41,900 bases of DNA, from positions 1-41,900 of the forward strand of contig JAGPDF010000041.1 of NCBI GenBank assembly GCA_018057705.1, read 5' to 3'. Made by a program: the position numbers and the translations under genes. The notes below the pieces were generated by a model. The model had not been told where the DNA came from, did no database searches, and saw only the letters and a list, made by a program, of their open reading frames with translations. Positions within the stretch are counted from its first letter, which is position 1; each line of letters opens with the position of its first letter. Source of the DNA: Thermoanaerobaculia bacterium. Lineage in GTDB: Bacteria > Acidobacteriota > Thermoanaerobaculia > Multivoradales > JAGPDF01. Shown here one piece after another: positions 1-9,938 of the stretch.

Positions 1-1055
1 GGGTCGAACTCGATCGGGTTGACGATCTCCGAGAAGACGTCGCGCAGGGCGCGCGCGCCGGTGCGGTTCTCCTGCGAGGCCCGCTCGGCGATCATCGCCG
101 CGGCGATGTCGTCGATCTCGAGGACGATGTCGAGCGACTCGAAGTAGCGCTGGGTGCGCGCCAGGGGGGAATCGAAGCTGCCGAGGAGAATCTCCTTGAG
201 GATCGCGGTGTTGAGGTCGTTCAGCACCACGACCTTGTCGAACCGGGCCATGAACTGTGGCACCATGCCGTACTCGAAGAGATCCTTGATCTTCAAGAAG
301 TCGGCGAGCGAGAAGCGCGTCTCGAGCCGGACGCCGCCGTCCGCCGTCTTCACCGCCTCGGTCTTGATCCGTTCGCCGGAGCCCGAGCGGCTGACGCGGT
401 TGTAGACCTGGTCGTAGAGCCCTTCGAAGGCGCCACCGCAGACGAACATCATCTTGCGGGTGTCGATCTCGACCACCTTCTCACTGTCCTTTTCGCCGTC
501 GAAACCGTGCAGACGATAGGGCACCCGCTCGCCCTCCATCAGGGTCAGCAGGCCCTGCTGCAGGACGACGCCGATCGGATTGGGCTTGCCGGCGATGACG
601 GTCGACATCTTGTCGACTTCGTCGACGCAGACCGTCGCGCTCTCCATCGTCGCCTTGAGCGCCTCGAGTGTCGGGCGTTCGCCGAGGATGACGCGGGCGC
701 GCTGCTCGATCGCGCTGAACATCCGGTCGGGGCGAAACTCGGTGCGGTCGCTGTCCACCAGGAGGTTGGCGTTCAGGATCGTCACCGCCCGGAAGTGCTC
801 GAAGCCGGGCACGGTGTCGTAGAGGCGCTGGATGTTGTTCATGATCGTCGTCTTGCCGGTGCCCGACGATCCGATGAGCAGGATGTTGCCCGAGACCCTG
901 CCCAGAAGGTGCTTGTGGATGGCGACCGAGACGAAACGAAGAGCACGGTCCTGGCCGAGGACGCCGCGTCGCAGCTCCTCGAACAGCATCTTGGGGTTCA
1001 CCACCCCATGAACTTCGGTCAGGGTCTCCGGACTCTTCGTCATCGCCTCGATCAT
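1..1055 (-). CDS. ClpX-like AAA+ ATPase, C-terminus cut by window edge
   Basis: Reads leftward from an ATG at 1055 and leaves the window, so about 351 residues are visible. Walker A is GSSGTGKTT (about residues 62-70) and Walker B is CVDEVDKM (about 143-150). The stretch with YGMVPQFMARFDKVV, followed by RTGARALRDVF, matches the ClpX large-to-small AAA subdomain layout. The N-terminus enters directly at the IGQ-type element (GVLGQDRAL, about 31-39). The four-Cys zinc-binding domain of standard ClpX, used for adaptor and substrate binding, is absent. Known for the family: ClpX unfolds proteins and feeds ClpP. Inferred: a specialised or ClpP-independent unfoldase, since no clpP is adjacent. A second in-frame ATG at 1043 is a weaker start because its GAGG lies only 2 nt upstream. 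It is divergent from the ABC operon, and the 124-nt gap holds an 8-bp GC hairpin (arms 1111-1118 and 1130-1137). Confidence 0.85.
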   Translation of the reverse strand, partial: MIEAMTKSPETLTEVHGVVNPKMLFEELRRGVLGQDRALRFVSVAIHKHLLGRVSGNILLIGSSGTGKTTIMNNIQRLYDTVPGFEHFRAVTILNANLLVDSDRTEFRPDRMFSAIEQRARVILGERPTLEALKATMESATVCVDEVDKMSTVIAGKPNPIGVVLQQGLLTLMEGERVPYRLHGFDGEKDSEKVVEIDTRKMMFVCGGAFEGLYDQVYNRVSRSGSGERIKTEAVKTADGGVRLETRFSLADFLKIKDLFEYGMVPQFMARFDKVVVLNDLNTAILKEILLGSFDSPLARTQRYFESLDIVLEIDDIAAAMIAERASQENRTGARALRDVFSEIVNPIEFD

Positions 1056-1167
1056 ATCGGTGGAACCCCCTCGGACGGTCGGTCTACGGACGGAAGCTCT
1101 CCGGCGTCTAGGCCGCCCGAGGCGGTTTGGGGCGGCCGGGAGCCGGATTTCCCCGGGGCACCCGGCA

Positions 1168-1173
1168 TAGGAT
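1168..1173 (+). promoter_or_regulatory. Candidate -10 (TAGGAT) of a leaderless ABC transcript
   Basis: TAGGAT ends 6 nt before the ATG at 1180, which would put the transcription start at or next to the start codon. No Shine-Dalgarno sequence precedes this ATG. No good -35 hexamer is visible, so this is a weak call based on one hexamer and its position. Confidence 0.3.
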
Positions 1174-1179
1174 CCCCTC

Positions 1180-1880
<701 letters not shown>

Positions 1881-1884
<4 letters not shown>

Positions 1885-3128
1885 AGTTCGCTCTCTTCGC
1901 CCTGCGCAACCTGGCCCGCAACCGGCGGCGGACGGCGATCTCGCTCGCCATCGTCGCCGCGGGCACGATCGGCCTGCTGCTCACCGCCGGCTTCATCCGC
2001 TTCTCTTTCGACGGTCTGCGCGAAGCGATGATCCACGGCGGCCTCGGACACCTGGAGATCGCCTCCCGGGCGGCGGTCGCAAGCCGCGGCGAGGCGGCGC
2101 TCGACCGCTCGGTGCAGCAGGGGATCGACCACTGGCAGGAGGTCCGCGTGCAGGTCGAAAAGTTGCCGCACGTCGTCGCCGTGCAGGCGAACCTCCACCT
2201 GATGGGAATGATCCAGAAGCCGGGCGGCGACTCGGTGTCGTTCGTTGGCGTCGGCGTCGAGCCCGAGCTCGAACGCCTCATGGGCTTCGAGACCAAGGTC
2301 CGCGACGGCCGGGCCCTCGCCGACGCGGTGCCCGCCGAGGGCGAGGACGAGGTGGTGCTCGCGCTCGGTCTCGCCGCGGCGCTGGGTGCGAAACCGGGCG
2401 ACGTCGTGACTCTCCTCGCGGCCAGCCCGGACGGCATGCTGAACGCTCTCGACGTGCGCGTCGCGGGGCTCTCGACCACCGGCGTCCAGGAGCTCGACAC
2501 GCGCTTCCTCAAGATCCACCTGGCGAGCGCGCAACGCCTGCTGGGGACCGAACGGGTGTCGAATCTCCTCGTCGGCCTGGACGACACCGGCCGGACCGCC
2601 GCCGCCCAGGGCGCGGTGATTCAGGCTCTCGCCGGCGGCGAGCAGGCGCTTGCCGTGACTCCCTGGGAGAGGCGCGCCGCCTTCTACAGCCAGGTGCGTG
2701 GCCTCTACCTCGGGATCTTCTGGTTCCTCGGCGCGATCGTCTTCGTCCTCGTCGTCCTCGCGACCTCGAACACGCTGGTCATGACGGTCATGGAGCGCGT
2801 GCGCGAGATCGGCACGCTGCGCGCCATCGGCACAGCGCCGGGCCAGATTGCAGCGATGGTGCTGTGGGAGGCCCTCTGGCTCGGTGTGCTCGGTGCCCTG
2901 CTGGGCAACGCGCTCGGCGCCGCCGCCATCGCCGGCATCAACGGGCTGCATCTCAAGATGCCGCCGCCGCCGGGTGCCGTCGACCCGATCGACCTGCAGC
3001 TCGCTTTCGTGCCCGAAGCGTTCGCAGCGATCGTCGTCGTGATGGCCGTCGTGCTTCTCGTCGCCGCCCTCGCCCCGGTCGCTCGCGCCACCCGCATCTC
3101 CGTCGTCGAAGCGCTGCGGCATGTCTGA
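1881..3128 (+). CDS. FtsX-like ABC transporter permease (LolC/E or MacB-like)
   Basis: A 415-residue permease starting at GTG 1881, which overlaps the ATPase stop. The N-terminal ALRNLARNRRRTAIS plus a hydrophobic helix (about residues 18-40) is the usual MacB/LolE entry. A large extracytoplasmic domain follows (about 45-265). Then comes an FtsX-type block of three more membrane helices (about 275-400) containing the conserved MERVREIGTLRAIG coupling segment. Known for the family: mechanotransmission rather than a classical transport channel. Together with the ATPase upstream and the LolA-like protein downstream it probably moves lipoproteins or lipids out of the inner membrane. The next gene begins 7 nt before its stop, suggesting translational coupling. 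Confidence 0.92.
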
Positions 3129-4077
3129 GCATCGCGATATCTCGGAGAACCGCGGCATGCTCGAGCCCGTCGATAAGCCCGCGATGGGCGCCACGTCCCG
3201 CTGCGGTGCCGCTTCCTCTCGACCGGGCAGCGCCTCCACCCCGCCGGCGACCAGGCGCGTCGGGGCTCTCACCGCGACCCTTCTTTTTTCCTTTACCAGC
3301 AGCTTTTTTCTTTCTGTCGGGCCGTCCGAAGCGGTCGTGAGAGCGGGCGAGAAGACCGGCGAGATGGCGCCTGCGGCGCAGGTTGCCGCCGCCGATCAAG
3401 AGCTCCTCGCGGCGAGCGATCTCTTCGCCGCCGCGCCGCCGGAGTTCCGCGTCGAGCTCGAGGTGCGCCCGACGACGGCCGCGAGCGGCTTGCCGCTCGA
3501 GATCTGGCGGCGCGGCGACGAGCTCGCGCTCGTCCGTCTGCTGGCCGAGAAAGACCGCGGCAAATTCCTCCTGCGCCGCGACCGCGAGCTCTACTTCATC
3601 GCCCCGGGGAGCGCCCGCCCGGTGAAGCTCGCGCCGTCGTACCGGCTCCAGGGGGCGGCGCTCGACGAGCTCCTCGGACTCCGCCTGGTGCGCGACTACC
3701 GCATTCAGCAGCTCTCCGAGGCCGGCGGTGTCGTCACCTTCGATCTCGTTGCGAACGACAAGGGGGCCGCGACACCGCGTCTGCGCTGGGTGGTCTCCCG
3801 CGGCCGGCGCCTGCCGTTGCGCGCCGACCTGCAGGCGGGCGACGGCAAGGTCTTGCGCGTGATCGAGTTTCCCGAGTGGAGCGACCCCGGGCGCGGCATC
3901 CCGAAGCGCATGGTCGTGAAGGAGGTTCTGCGCGGCGGCGCGCCGCTCGAGATCCTCTTCGGCAGGTTCGCAACGGTTCCGGTGAGCCTCGAGCTCTTCG
4001 AGCTCGGGGACGCCGGGAAGGCCGCGCGCGCCGCCCTGCCGCTCTCGGGAGCGGCCGCAAAGCCTACGGTGCCCTGA
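3121..4077 (+). CDS. LolA-like outer-membrane lipoprotein-sorting family protein
   Basis: 318 residues from the ATG at 3121. A hydrophobic run (about residues 49-65, after ATRRVGAL) looks like a signal sequence, but the N-terminus before it is long, so an internal ATG such as 3184 could be the true start; neither has a clear ribosome site. The body (FRVELEVRPTTAASG, then GKFLLRRDRELYFIAPGS and RWVVSRGRRLPLRADL) has the beta-strand pattern of the LolA-like fold seen in sorting proteins next to LolD/FtsX transporters. Expected in the periplasm, shuttling a lipoprotein or lipid. Third gene of the ABC operon. Its 3' end overlaps the convergent glycosyltransferase by 14 bp, so no terminator separates them. 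Confidence 0.75.
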   Translation: MSEHRDISENRGMLEPVDKPAMGATSRCGAASSRPGSASTPPATRRVGALTATLLFSFTSSFFLSVGPSEAVVRAGEKTGEMAPAAQVAAADQELLAASDLFAAAPPEFRVELEVRPTTAASGLPLEIWRRGDELALVRLLAEKDRGKFLLRRDRELYFIAPGSARPVKLAPSYRLQGAALDELLGLRLVRDYRIQQLSEAGGVVTFDLVANDKGAATPRLRWVVSRGRRLPLRADLQAGDGKVLRVIEFPEWSDPGRGIPKRMVVKEVLRGGAPLEILFGRFATVPVSLELFELGDAGKAARAALPLSGAAAKPTVP

Positions 4078-6271
4078 CCTCGATCTCGCCGCTCACGAGC
4101 GGCGCGCCGACCTCGTCGGCGAACCAGGCCAGGTCCTCGACGACCAGGTCGAGGCTGACCCGATACCGGCCCGGAACCGAAGGCCAGTCGAGAACGATCT
4201 CGGTTTCGAAGCTCTCCCCCGGCGCGATCTTCCGTGGCAGGAGGAATCGCGGCTCGCTGGCCGGTCCCTGGCCGGCGACGAGCGGCACGATCCGGGCGCC
4301 GATCTGCACCGGCAGCGAGGCGGCAGAGCTCCAGGTCCAGCTACCGGTGTTGCGCAGCCCGATCCTGAAGACCGTCCGCGATCCGGCGGCGACCGCAGCC
4401 GGCAGGGCGACAGGAGTCACCTCGCGCGCGAAGCCCGCGGTCGGCGGCGCCGTTCTTCCGAGGTAGCGCAGGCGTAAGGAGGCGCGCTTCGCGCCCACGG
4501 TCTCCGCCGAGAAACGGACCAGCCTCGCGCCATAGCTCGCCTCCGGCGACCACCAGAAACGGTGGCGGCGCCACGGTCGGGCGGCCGCGTGCACGACGAC
4601 GCCGCCGGATCGGCCGGGCGCGAAGCTGGCGAGGGGATAGCGCCGCGCTCCCCGCCAGTCGGAGATCACCAGGGTGACCGGCTCGGTGTCGGCGACGACC
4701 GTCAGATGCATCGGCGCGTCGGGAAAGCGGGTCGCGATCTCGAGCTCCGCGGCCGGCCGGCCGCTCTCGATCGTGAAGCTCCACTCCCCGGCCGCCGCGA
4801 ACGGATCGACGAAGCGCACGAAGTCGTTCGCCCAGTAGCGATCGCGCCGGCCGTCGAGATTCGTCGCCGTCGATTCGTAGGGCAGGAGGCGGAAGAGACC
4901 GGCGTTGGCGTGCGCCTGGCTCGTCGGGTCGAGCGCGCCGAAGCGGATCTGGGAGGCGAGCGCCGAGATTCCGACGACCGCCGAAAGCGCCCAGATCGTG
5001 AGCAGCAGGCGGCGCGACGGGAGGCGCGGCAGGGCCACCAGCAGGCAGGGATAGGCGGCCAGGATGTACCGGTTGCCGAGAAAGGTCTCGCCACCGAAGA
5101 AGTTGGCCGGCATCCAGACGAGATAGAAGAGCGCCAGGCCGGCGACTCCGGCGAGCGCCGCGACACCATCGGGGTGCGGCCGCCGGAGAGCGAGGGCAGC
5201 GAAGAACAGCGCTGCGGGAAGGTAGATGGCGAGACCGGTGTGACGGCCAACGAAAAAGTAGAGCGTGGCGTACGCCGACAGTCCGCCGTCGAAGAGCGGG
5301 GTGAGAACGAGCGAGGAGGTCGCGAGCTCGTCGGTCGAGTCGAAACGGGCGGCCGCGAGGAGGCTCCCCTCGCCGACCGGATAGCCGGTCTCGGCGTTGA
5401 AGGTGGCGCGCGCCGCCTTGTACGGATTCACCGCGCCGGTGAGCACCCAGGTCAACGCCAGCGCCGCGAAATAGGCGACGGCGATGGCAGCGCCGACCCG
5501 CGCGGCGCGGCGCAGGTCGCGCGAGAGGAGCGCCCCGAGGACCGGCACCCCCGCGACCAGCGCGTTCGGTTCGCGCAGCGAGATGAGGAGGCCGAGGAGC
5601 ACGCCGCCCAGAAGATCGGCCCACGGCTGCGCGAGGAGGCGCTGCGCCCACCCGTCACCCGCGGGAGCAGAGTCCACCGCTTCCGGGGCGCTGCGTCCGG
5701 CCAGCGCCAGCACGAGACCGGCGAGCGCCAGCGCGACCTGCAGTGACTCGGTCATCCGCCAGGCGACGTAGGGCAGGACGATGCCGGTGGCGATGAACGT
5801 GAGCAGGGTGTTTCGCGCCGCGGTCCGCTCTCCCAGGCGCTCGAGCCAGGCCCGCGCCAGGGCGAGCGCCAGGAGCATCACGGCGAGATTCGCCAGTGCC
5901 GCGCCCCAGTCGCCGAGCAGGCCGACGAACGGTGCCGCGAGCAGCGGGTAGAGGACCGGCTTCGAGTAGGCGAATCCCTGGCCGGTGCGCTGCAGGATCA
6001 GCGCGACAGGCCCGCCGGCGTGATTCTCGGCCCAGGTTCGGTCTGCAGCGGCGAAACCGAGGTCGAAGTCGCGCGCCAGCGACGCAGCCATGGCGACGTA
6101 GGTCCCTTCGTCGCCGCGCAGGTCGTCGCTGTCGACGCGCAGCAGAAAGAGCGTCGCGAACAGCAGAACCGCGAGGCCTGCGAGAACGGGGATGAGCGAG
6201 CGGGGCGACCGTGCGGCGGGGTCCGGTGGGTGGGCCGGTGGGTGGATCGATGGGTGGAAAGTCTGCGGCAT
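4064..6271 (-). CDS. GT-C membrane glycosyltransferase with C-terminal Ig-like domain
   Basis: 735 residues. A cytoplasmic N-terminus rich in His and Pro (HPSIHPPAHPP) precedes the first membrane helix (about 26-45). The first outer loop has the GT-C acidic motif DEGTYVAMAASLARDFDL (about 54-71), as in PMT/ArnT-type enzymes using polyprenyl-phosphate sugars. About ten further hydrophobic segments follow to roughly residue 430, then an extracytoplasmic part. The last 110 residues (NTGSWTW... and SVPGRYRVSLDLV) resemble a CARDB/NEW3-like Ig fold. The gene at 7651-9930 is a clear paralogue with the same plan. Expected role: transfer of a sugar to a surface glycan on the periplasmic side. Donor and acceptor are unknown. 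It diverges from 6430; the 158-nt gap holds a possible plus-strand -10 (TAGACT, 6362-6367). Confidence 0.82.
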   Translation of the reverse strand: MPQTFHPSIHPPAHPPDPAARSPRSLIPVLAGLAVLLFATLFLLRVDSDDLRGDEGTYVAMAASLARDFDLGFAAADRTWAENHAGGPVALILQRTGQGFAYSKPVLYPLLAAPFVGLLGDWGAALANLAVMLLALALARAWLERLGERTAARNTLLTFIATGIVLPYVAWRMTESLQVALALAGLVLALAGRSAPEAVDSAPAGDGWAQRLLAQPWADLLGGVLLGLLISLREPNALVAGVPVLGALLSRDLRRAARVGAAIAVAYFAALALTWVLTGAVNPYKAARATFNAETGYPVGEGSLLAAARFDSTDELATSSLVLTPLFDGGLSAYATLYFFVGRHTGLAIYLPAALFFAALALRRPHPDGVAALAGVAGLALFYLVWMPANFFGGETFLGNRYILAAYPCLLVALPRLPSRRLLLTIWALSAVVGISALASQIRFGALDPTSQAHANAGLFRLLPYESTATNLDGRRDRYWANDFVRFVDPFAAAGEWSFTIESGRPAAELEIATRFPDAPMHLTVVADTEPVTLVISDWRGARRYPLASFAPGRSGGVVVHAAARPWRRHRFWWSPEASYGARLVRFSAETVGAKRASLRLRYLGRTAPPTAGFAREVTPVALPAAVAAGSRTVFRIGLRNTGSWTWSSAASLPVQIGARIVPLVAGQGPASEPRFLLPRKIAPGESFETEIVLDWPSVPGRYRVSLDLVVEDLAWFADEVGAPLVSGEIEVRAP

Positions 6272-6429
6272 GAAACTGCTCTGAGCCTATCGCAGGCAAG
6301 GTTCCCGGGCGGTCCCGAGGCGGCAGCATCCGGCCGCGCCGGGCGCCGCACACGTGCGCGGTAGACTGGAGTCGCCGCCATCAGCCGTCCGGCCTTCGAT
6401 CCCCCGGCCGGCATCTCTCAGGAGAATCC

Positions 6430-7533
6430 GTGCTCGACACATCGCAACCCCGCAGATTCACTCTCGCCGGGCTCCTCGCCCTGGCCGCTCTCGCAACGCC
6501 ACCGACCGCCTCTGCCACCGTCCCCCTCTGCACCGCCGACGCCACCACGCTGTGCATCGATCAGACGCCCGGCGACGGCCGTTGGGAGATCAAGCTCGAC
6601 TGGGAGACGACCCTGAACGGCGGCTCGTCGGGTCACGCCCACGCGGTGCCACTCACCAGCGTCGGCGTCTCGCGCGGCGGACTCTTCTGGTTCTTCTCCG
6701 CCGACAACCCGGAGCTGATCGTGAAAGTCATCGACGGCTGCGGCTACAACAACCGCGCCTGGGTCTACTACTCCGCCGGCACCAACGTCGGCTTCACGAT
6801 CACGGTCACCGACAAGCTCTACCCGGCCCACGTCTGGACACGCACCAACGCCGACCTCCATACCGCCGAATCGGTCGCCGACATCTTCGCCTTCACCTGC
6901 GACGGCTCGGAGGTGCCCCTGCCGCCGGACGACGGCCCGTGGATCCTCACCACCCGCCCGGGGCTCTTCTTCACCCCCAGCGAAGCCGAGCCGATCCACC
7001 GCATCGACATCCCCGTCGCCGCCAACGAGGAGTTCTACAAGATCGTCGTGGAGGTCGAGGTCGACATGGACGGCTACTACCCGGCCGACCCGGGCGGCAA
7101 GCACAATCTCTTCACTCTCTGGCGCGGTGACGACGACCTGCGCGGCGACCTGGTCGGCGAGCTCGGCCTCTACGGGCCGCCGGTCGGCGAGCTCGAGGGG
7201 GTCTCGAGCCTCGACCTGCCTGCCAACCAGCGCGAATACCGCTCGATCTTCCACGAGCTGGATCCGCAGGGCGTGTACTCCTTCCTGTACATCTACGACC
7301 TGGCGAGCAACAGGATCAAGACCTACGTCTACGAGGGCAGCGTGGTCGGCGAGAACCGCATCTACCTGATGAGCGGCGACACGACGGCCGAGTACCCGAT
7401 CCGCCCGGAGGACGACGGCTTCACGATCACCTTCGGCAGCACGCAGGGCGGCAGCATCGGCGAGAACGGAGTGCCGACCTACGGCTGGGAGTACAAGAAC
7501 CTCAAGGTCTATCTCGAGCGCACGACGGAGTAG
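6430..7533 (+). CDS. Secreted protein of unknown function
   Basis: 367 residues from a GTG at 6430, chosen because GGAG lies 6 nt upstream. A standard signal peptide (FTLAGLLALAALATPPTASA, cleavage near residue 29) shows export. The first mature domain (about 30-155) contains GGLFWFFSADNPELIVKVID and NVGFTITVTDK, a pattern I recall from many secreted Acidobacteriota proteins, which is knowledge from memory and not a search. The second part (about 180-367) is rich in acidic residues, Tyr and beta-strand sequence and may be a jelly-roll or lectin-like fold. Six or so Cys residues are N-terminal. It sits alone between two GT-C paralogues on the plus strand, followed by a hairpin terminator. No enzymatic motif is recognised. 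Confidence 0.75.
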   Translation: MLDTSQPRRFTLAGLLALAALATPPTASATVPLCTADATTLCIDQTPGDGRWEIKLDWETTLNGGSSGHAHAVPLTSVGVSRGGLFWFFSADNPELIVKVIDGCGYNNRAWVYYSAGTNVGFTITVTDKLYPAHVWTRTNADLHTAESVADIFAFTCDGSEVPLPPDDGPWILTTRPGLFFTPSEAEPIHRIDIPVAANEEFYKIVVEVEVDMDGYYPADPGGKHNLFTLWRGDDDLRGDLVGELGLYGPPVGELEGVSSLDLPANQREYRSIFHELDPQGVYSFLYIYDLASNRIKTYVYEGSVVGENRIYLMSGDTTAEYPIRPEDDGFTITFGSTQGGSIGENGVPTYGWEYKNLKVYLERTTE

Positions 7534-7572
7534 CCCGCCGCGGGGCACCCGCACGAACCGTTCCGTTCCGCC

Positions 7573-7606
7573 GGGGCCGGCCGCGCCGAAAGGTGCCGCC
7601 GGCCCC
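7573..7606 (+). terminator. Candidate intrinsic terminator after the secreted protein
   Basis: A perfect 9-bp stem (GGGGCCGGC at 7573-7581 with GCCGGCCCC at 7598-7606) and a 16-nt loop lies 40 nt after the stop at 7533. It is followed by GCTTCTTT, a weak T-rich tail. Placed between two separately promoted genes on the same strand. Confidence 0.5.
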
Positions 7607-7637
7607 GCTTCTTTCCGGCTCCGGGCGGCAATGCGGA

Positions 7638-7643
7638 TAAACT
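7638..7643 (+). promoter_or_regulatory. Candidate -10 (TAAACT) of a leaderless transcript
   Basis: TAAACT ends 7 nt before the GTG at 7651, placing a start of transcription at or beside the initiation codon. No Shine-Dalgarno sequence is present. No convincing -35 box is seen, so confidence is low. Confidence 0.3.
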
Positions 7644-7650
7644 CCGGCGC

Positions 7651-9930
7651 GTGTCCCGCACGGTTCGACTCACTTTCGCCGGCCTCGCGCTGTTCTTCGT
7701 TCTCTTCCCGCTGACGCTCCAGAAGCCGGGGCTTCCGCAGGATCTGAAGTCCGACGAGCCGGCCTACTACCTGATGGCGCTCTCGCTGGTGCACGACTTC
7801 GACCTGCTCTGCGAGACCCAGGACATTCAGCGCCTGACCAACGAGTTTCCCTACAACAACGCCAACAACCTGATCCTCATGACCGACGACGACTGGCAGA
7901 CAGTCTGGTTCGGCAAGCCCTACCTGATCTCGCTGCTCGCGGCACCCGCAGTCGCGCTCTTCGGCGCCAACGGCTTCCTCGGCACCAACATGGCGCTGCT
8001 CATGCTCTGCGTCTGGCTCGGCGCGCTCTACCTGCGGCGGTTCAACCCGGACGGCCTGGCGCTGCTCTTCTCGGCCGGCTTCTTCCTGATCTCGAACGCC
8101 TTCGCCTACGTCTTCTGGATCCATACCGAAGTGCTCTGCATGGCCTCGGTCACGATCTGTCTCTACCTCGCCTTCACCCCCGCCTCGACTGCCGTGCCGA
8201 CCGGCCGCTGGGGACGTTTCCTGCGCTCGTTCTGGAACGCCGCCAGCCGGCCGGCCTGGTCGGGAGCGGCGATCATCGCCGGGGCCTACAACAAGCCGAT
8301 CCTCGCCCTCCTCGGGCTGCCGGCGCTCTACCTCGCCTACCGGGCGGAGCGCCTGCGCGGCGCGGCGAAGTGGCTCGCTGGTGCCGTGGCCGCGGGCGTG
8401 CTCGTCTGCGGCATCTCGATCGGCTTCACCGGCCACCCCTCCGCCTATCTCGGCGTCGAGCGTTCGGGGGTCCGCGTCCTCGACTTCACGCGCATGCCCG
8501 ACCTGCCGATCGCGCGAGGGGAGGCGTACAAGGAGAAGGTCCCCGAAGCGAGCGGACCGCGCAACTCCTGGTCGTGGATCTTCCGGTTGCCCGAAGTCGA
8601 CCGGCGGCTGCCCGAGAACACCGCCTACTTCTTCGTCGGCCGGCATACCGGACTCCTCCTCTACGCGCCGTTCTCGGGGATCTGCCTGCTGCTCTTCGCG
8701 CTCTACAGCCGGCGCTCTCCGGAGCGCTGGGGGGTCCTCGCCGCGCTCGCCGGCGTGGCGTTCTTCTTCCTGACGCTCATCCCGTTCAACTGGCACGGCG
8801 GCGGCGGCTTCATCGGCAACCGCTATTTCGTCAACGCCCTGCCGGCGCTGCTCTTCCTGGTCACCCGGATCGCGCCCGCGTGGCTGGCAGTGGCCGGTTT
8901 CGCGCTCGGCGGAGTCTTCGTCGCTCCGATCCTCTTCACGCCGTTCGGCGCCCCGGTGCCCAGCCCGACCCTGCAGGCACACGTGCGCAACTCGCCGTTC
9001 CGCTTCTTTCCTTTCGAGCGCACCCTGGCCGGCCAGATCCCCGGCTATCGCGGGCAGATCGGCAGCGGGGTCTACTTCTTCGGCCGCCGCGACGTCCTGC
9101 AGTCGGTGGGCGAGAGTCTGTGGGCGGTCGGGGGGAAGCCGGTCGAGCTCTGGGTGCACACGGACCGTCCGCTCACCCGGCCGGTCTTTCAGATCGCGAC
9201 CGCGATCGCGCCCAACCGGGTCTCGGTCGAGCTCGGCCGCGACCGCAAGGAGATCCACTTCGAGTCTGCGACAGCGCCCGGCAACACGACGCGGATCACG
9301 CTCGCTCCCGGCGCCCCGAACGAAGAGCGCGCCGACGACGGCAGCACCTACTTCGCTTACAAGATGTGGATCGAAGCCTCGGCCCAGACCTTCCGCACCG
9401 AGGTGGTCCAGGCGAAGCCGCCGACCGAGGAGGAGGCGGAGGAGCTCGCCCGCCCGGGTGCCGCGCCCCGGCAGGAGTTCGAGGAGGTCACCTTCCTGGT
9501 CGGCGCCGCGGTGACTTACCTCGGAGAGGAGGGCGACCTCGAAGCCGACGTCTATCAGCTCGAATGGCAGGGCGGGAAGCCGCCGGCCGAATGGCGCGCC
9601 AACCGGCTGCTCCGTGTCCCGGCGACGGTGAAGAACACCAGCCCGGCTGCCTGGCCGGCACGCGGCGCGACGCGGGTCGCGCTCGCCTACCACTGGCTCG
9701 ACAGCGCCGGTCAGCCGGTCATCTTCGAAGGCCTGCGCAGCGCTCTCCCGGGCGACGTCGCCCCGGGCGAAAGCGTCGAGGTGGTGCTCGAGATCGCGAC
9801 ACCCAGGAAGCCCGGCGAGTACATTCTCGAGCTCGACGCGCTGCGCGAGCAGCTCGCCTGGTTCTCGGGCAAGCGGCCCGGCTCGACGCTGCGCTTGCCC
9901 GTCACCGTCCTGCCAACCGACGCTCCGTAG
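7651..9930 (+). CDS. GT-C membrane glycosyltransferase, paralogue of 4064-6271
   Basis: 759 residues from GTG 7651. The first helix (about residues 5-25) is followed by the acidic GT-C loop LKSDEPAYYLMALSLVHDFDL (about 33-53), aligned in position and sequence with DEGTYVAMAASLARDFDL of the gene at 4064-6271. Multiple membrane helices run to about residue 440, with the shared FFVGRHTGLLLYAPF and GGGGFIGNRYFVNALPALL segments. The extracytoplasmic tail ends in an Ig-like domain (about 645-755; PAAWPARGATRVALAYHW, then PGEYILELDALREQLAWF) matching that of the paralogue. Likely a lipid-phosphate-sugar-dependent transferase decorating a surface polymer. The flippase gene starts 9 nt after its stop, so the two are probably co-transcribed. 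Confidence 0.85.
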   Translation: MSRTVRLTFAGLALFFVLFPLTLQKPGLPQDLKSDEPAYYLMALSLVHDFDLLCETQDIQRLTNEFPYNNANNLILMTDDDWQTVWFGKPYLISLLAAPAVALFGANGFLGTNMALLMLCVWLGALYLRRFNPDGLALLFSAGFFLISNAFAYVFWIHTEVLCMASVTICLYLAFTPASTAVPTGRWGRFLRSFWNAASRPAWSGAAIIAGAYNKPILALLGLPALYLAYRAERLRGAAKWLAGAVAAGVLVCGISIGFTGHPSAYLGVERSGVRVLDFTRMPDLPIARGEAYKEKVPEASGPRNSWSWIFRLPEVDRRLPENTAYFFVGRHTGLLLYAPFSGICLLLFALYSRRSPERWGVLAALAGVAFFFLTLIPFNWHGGGGFIGNRYFVNALPALLFLVTRIAPAWLAVAGFALGGVFVAPILFTPFGAPVPSPTLQAHVRNSPFRFFPFERTLAGQIPGYRGQIGSGVYFFGRRDVLQSVGESLWAVGGKPVELWVHTDRPLTRPVFQIATAIAPNRVSVELGRDRKEIHFESATAPGNTTRITLAPGAPNEERADDGSTYFAYKMWIEASAQTFRTEVVQAKPPTEEEAEELARPGAAPRQEFEEVTFLVGAAVTYLGEEGDLEADVYQLEWQGGKPPAEWRANRLLRVPATVKNTSPAAWPARGATRVALAYHWLDSAGQPVIFEGLRSALPGDVAPGESVEVVLEIATPRKPGEYILELDALREQLAWFSGKRPGSTLRLPVTVLPTDAP

Positions 9931-9938
9931 CGCGCACC

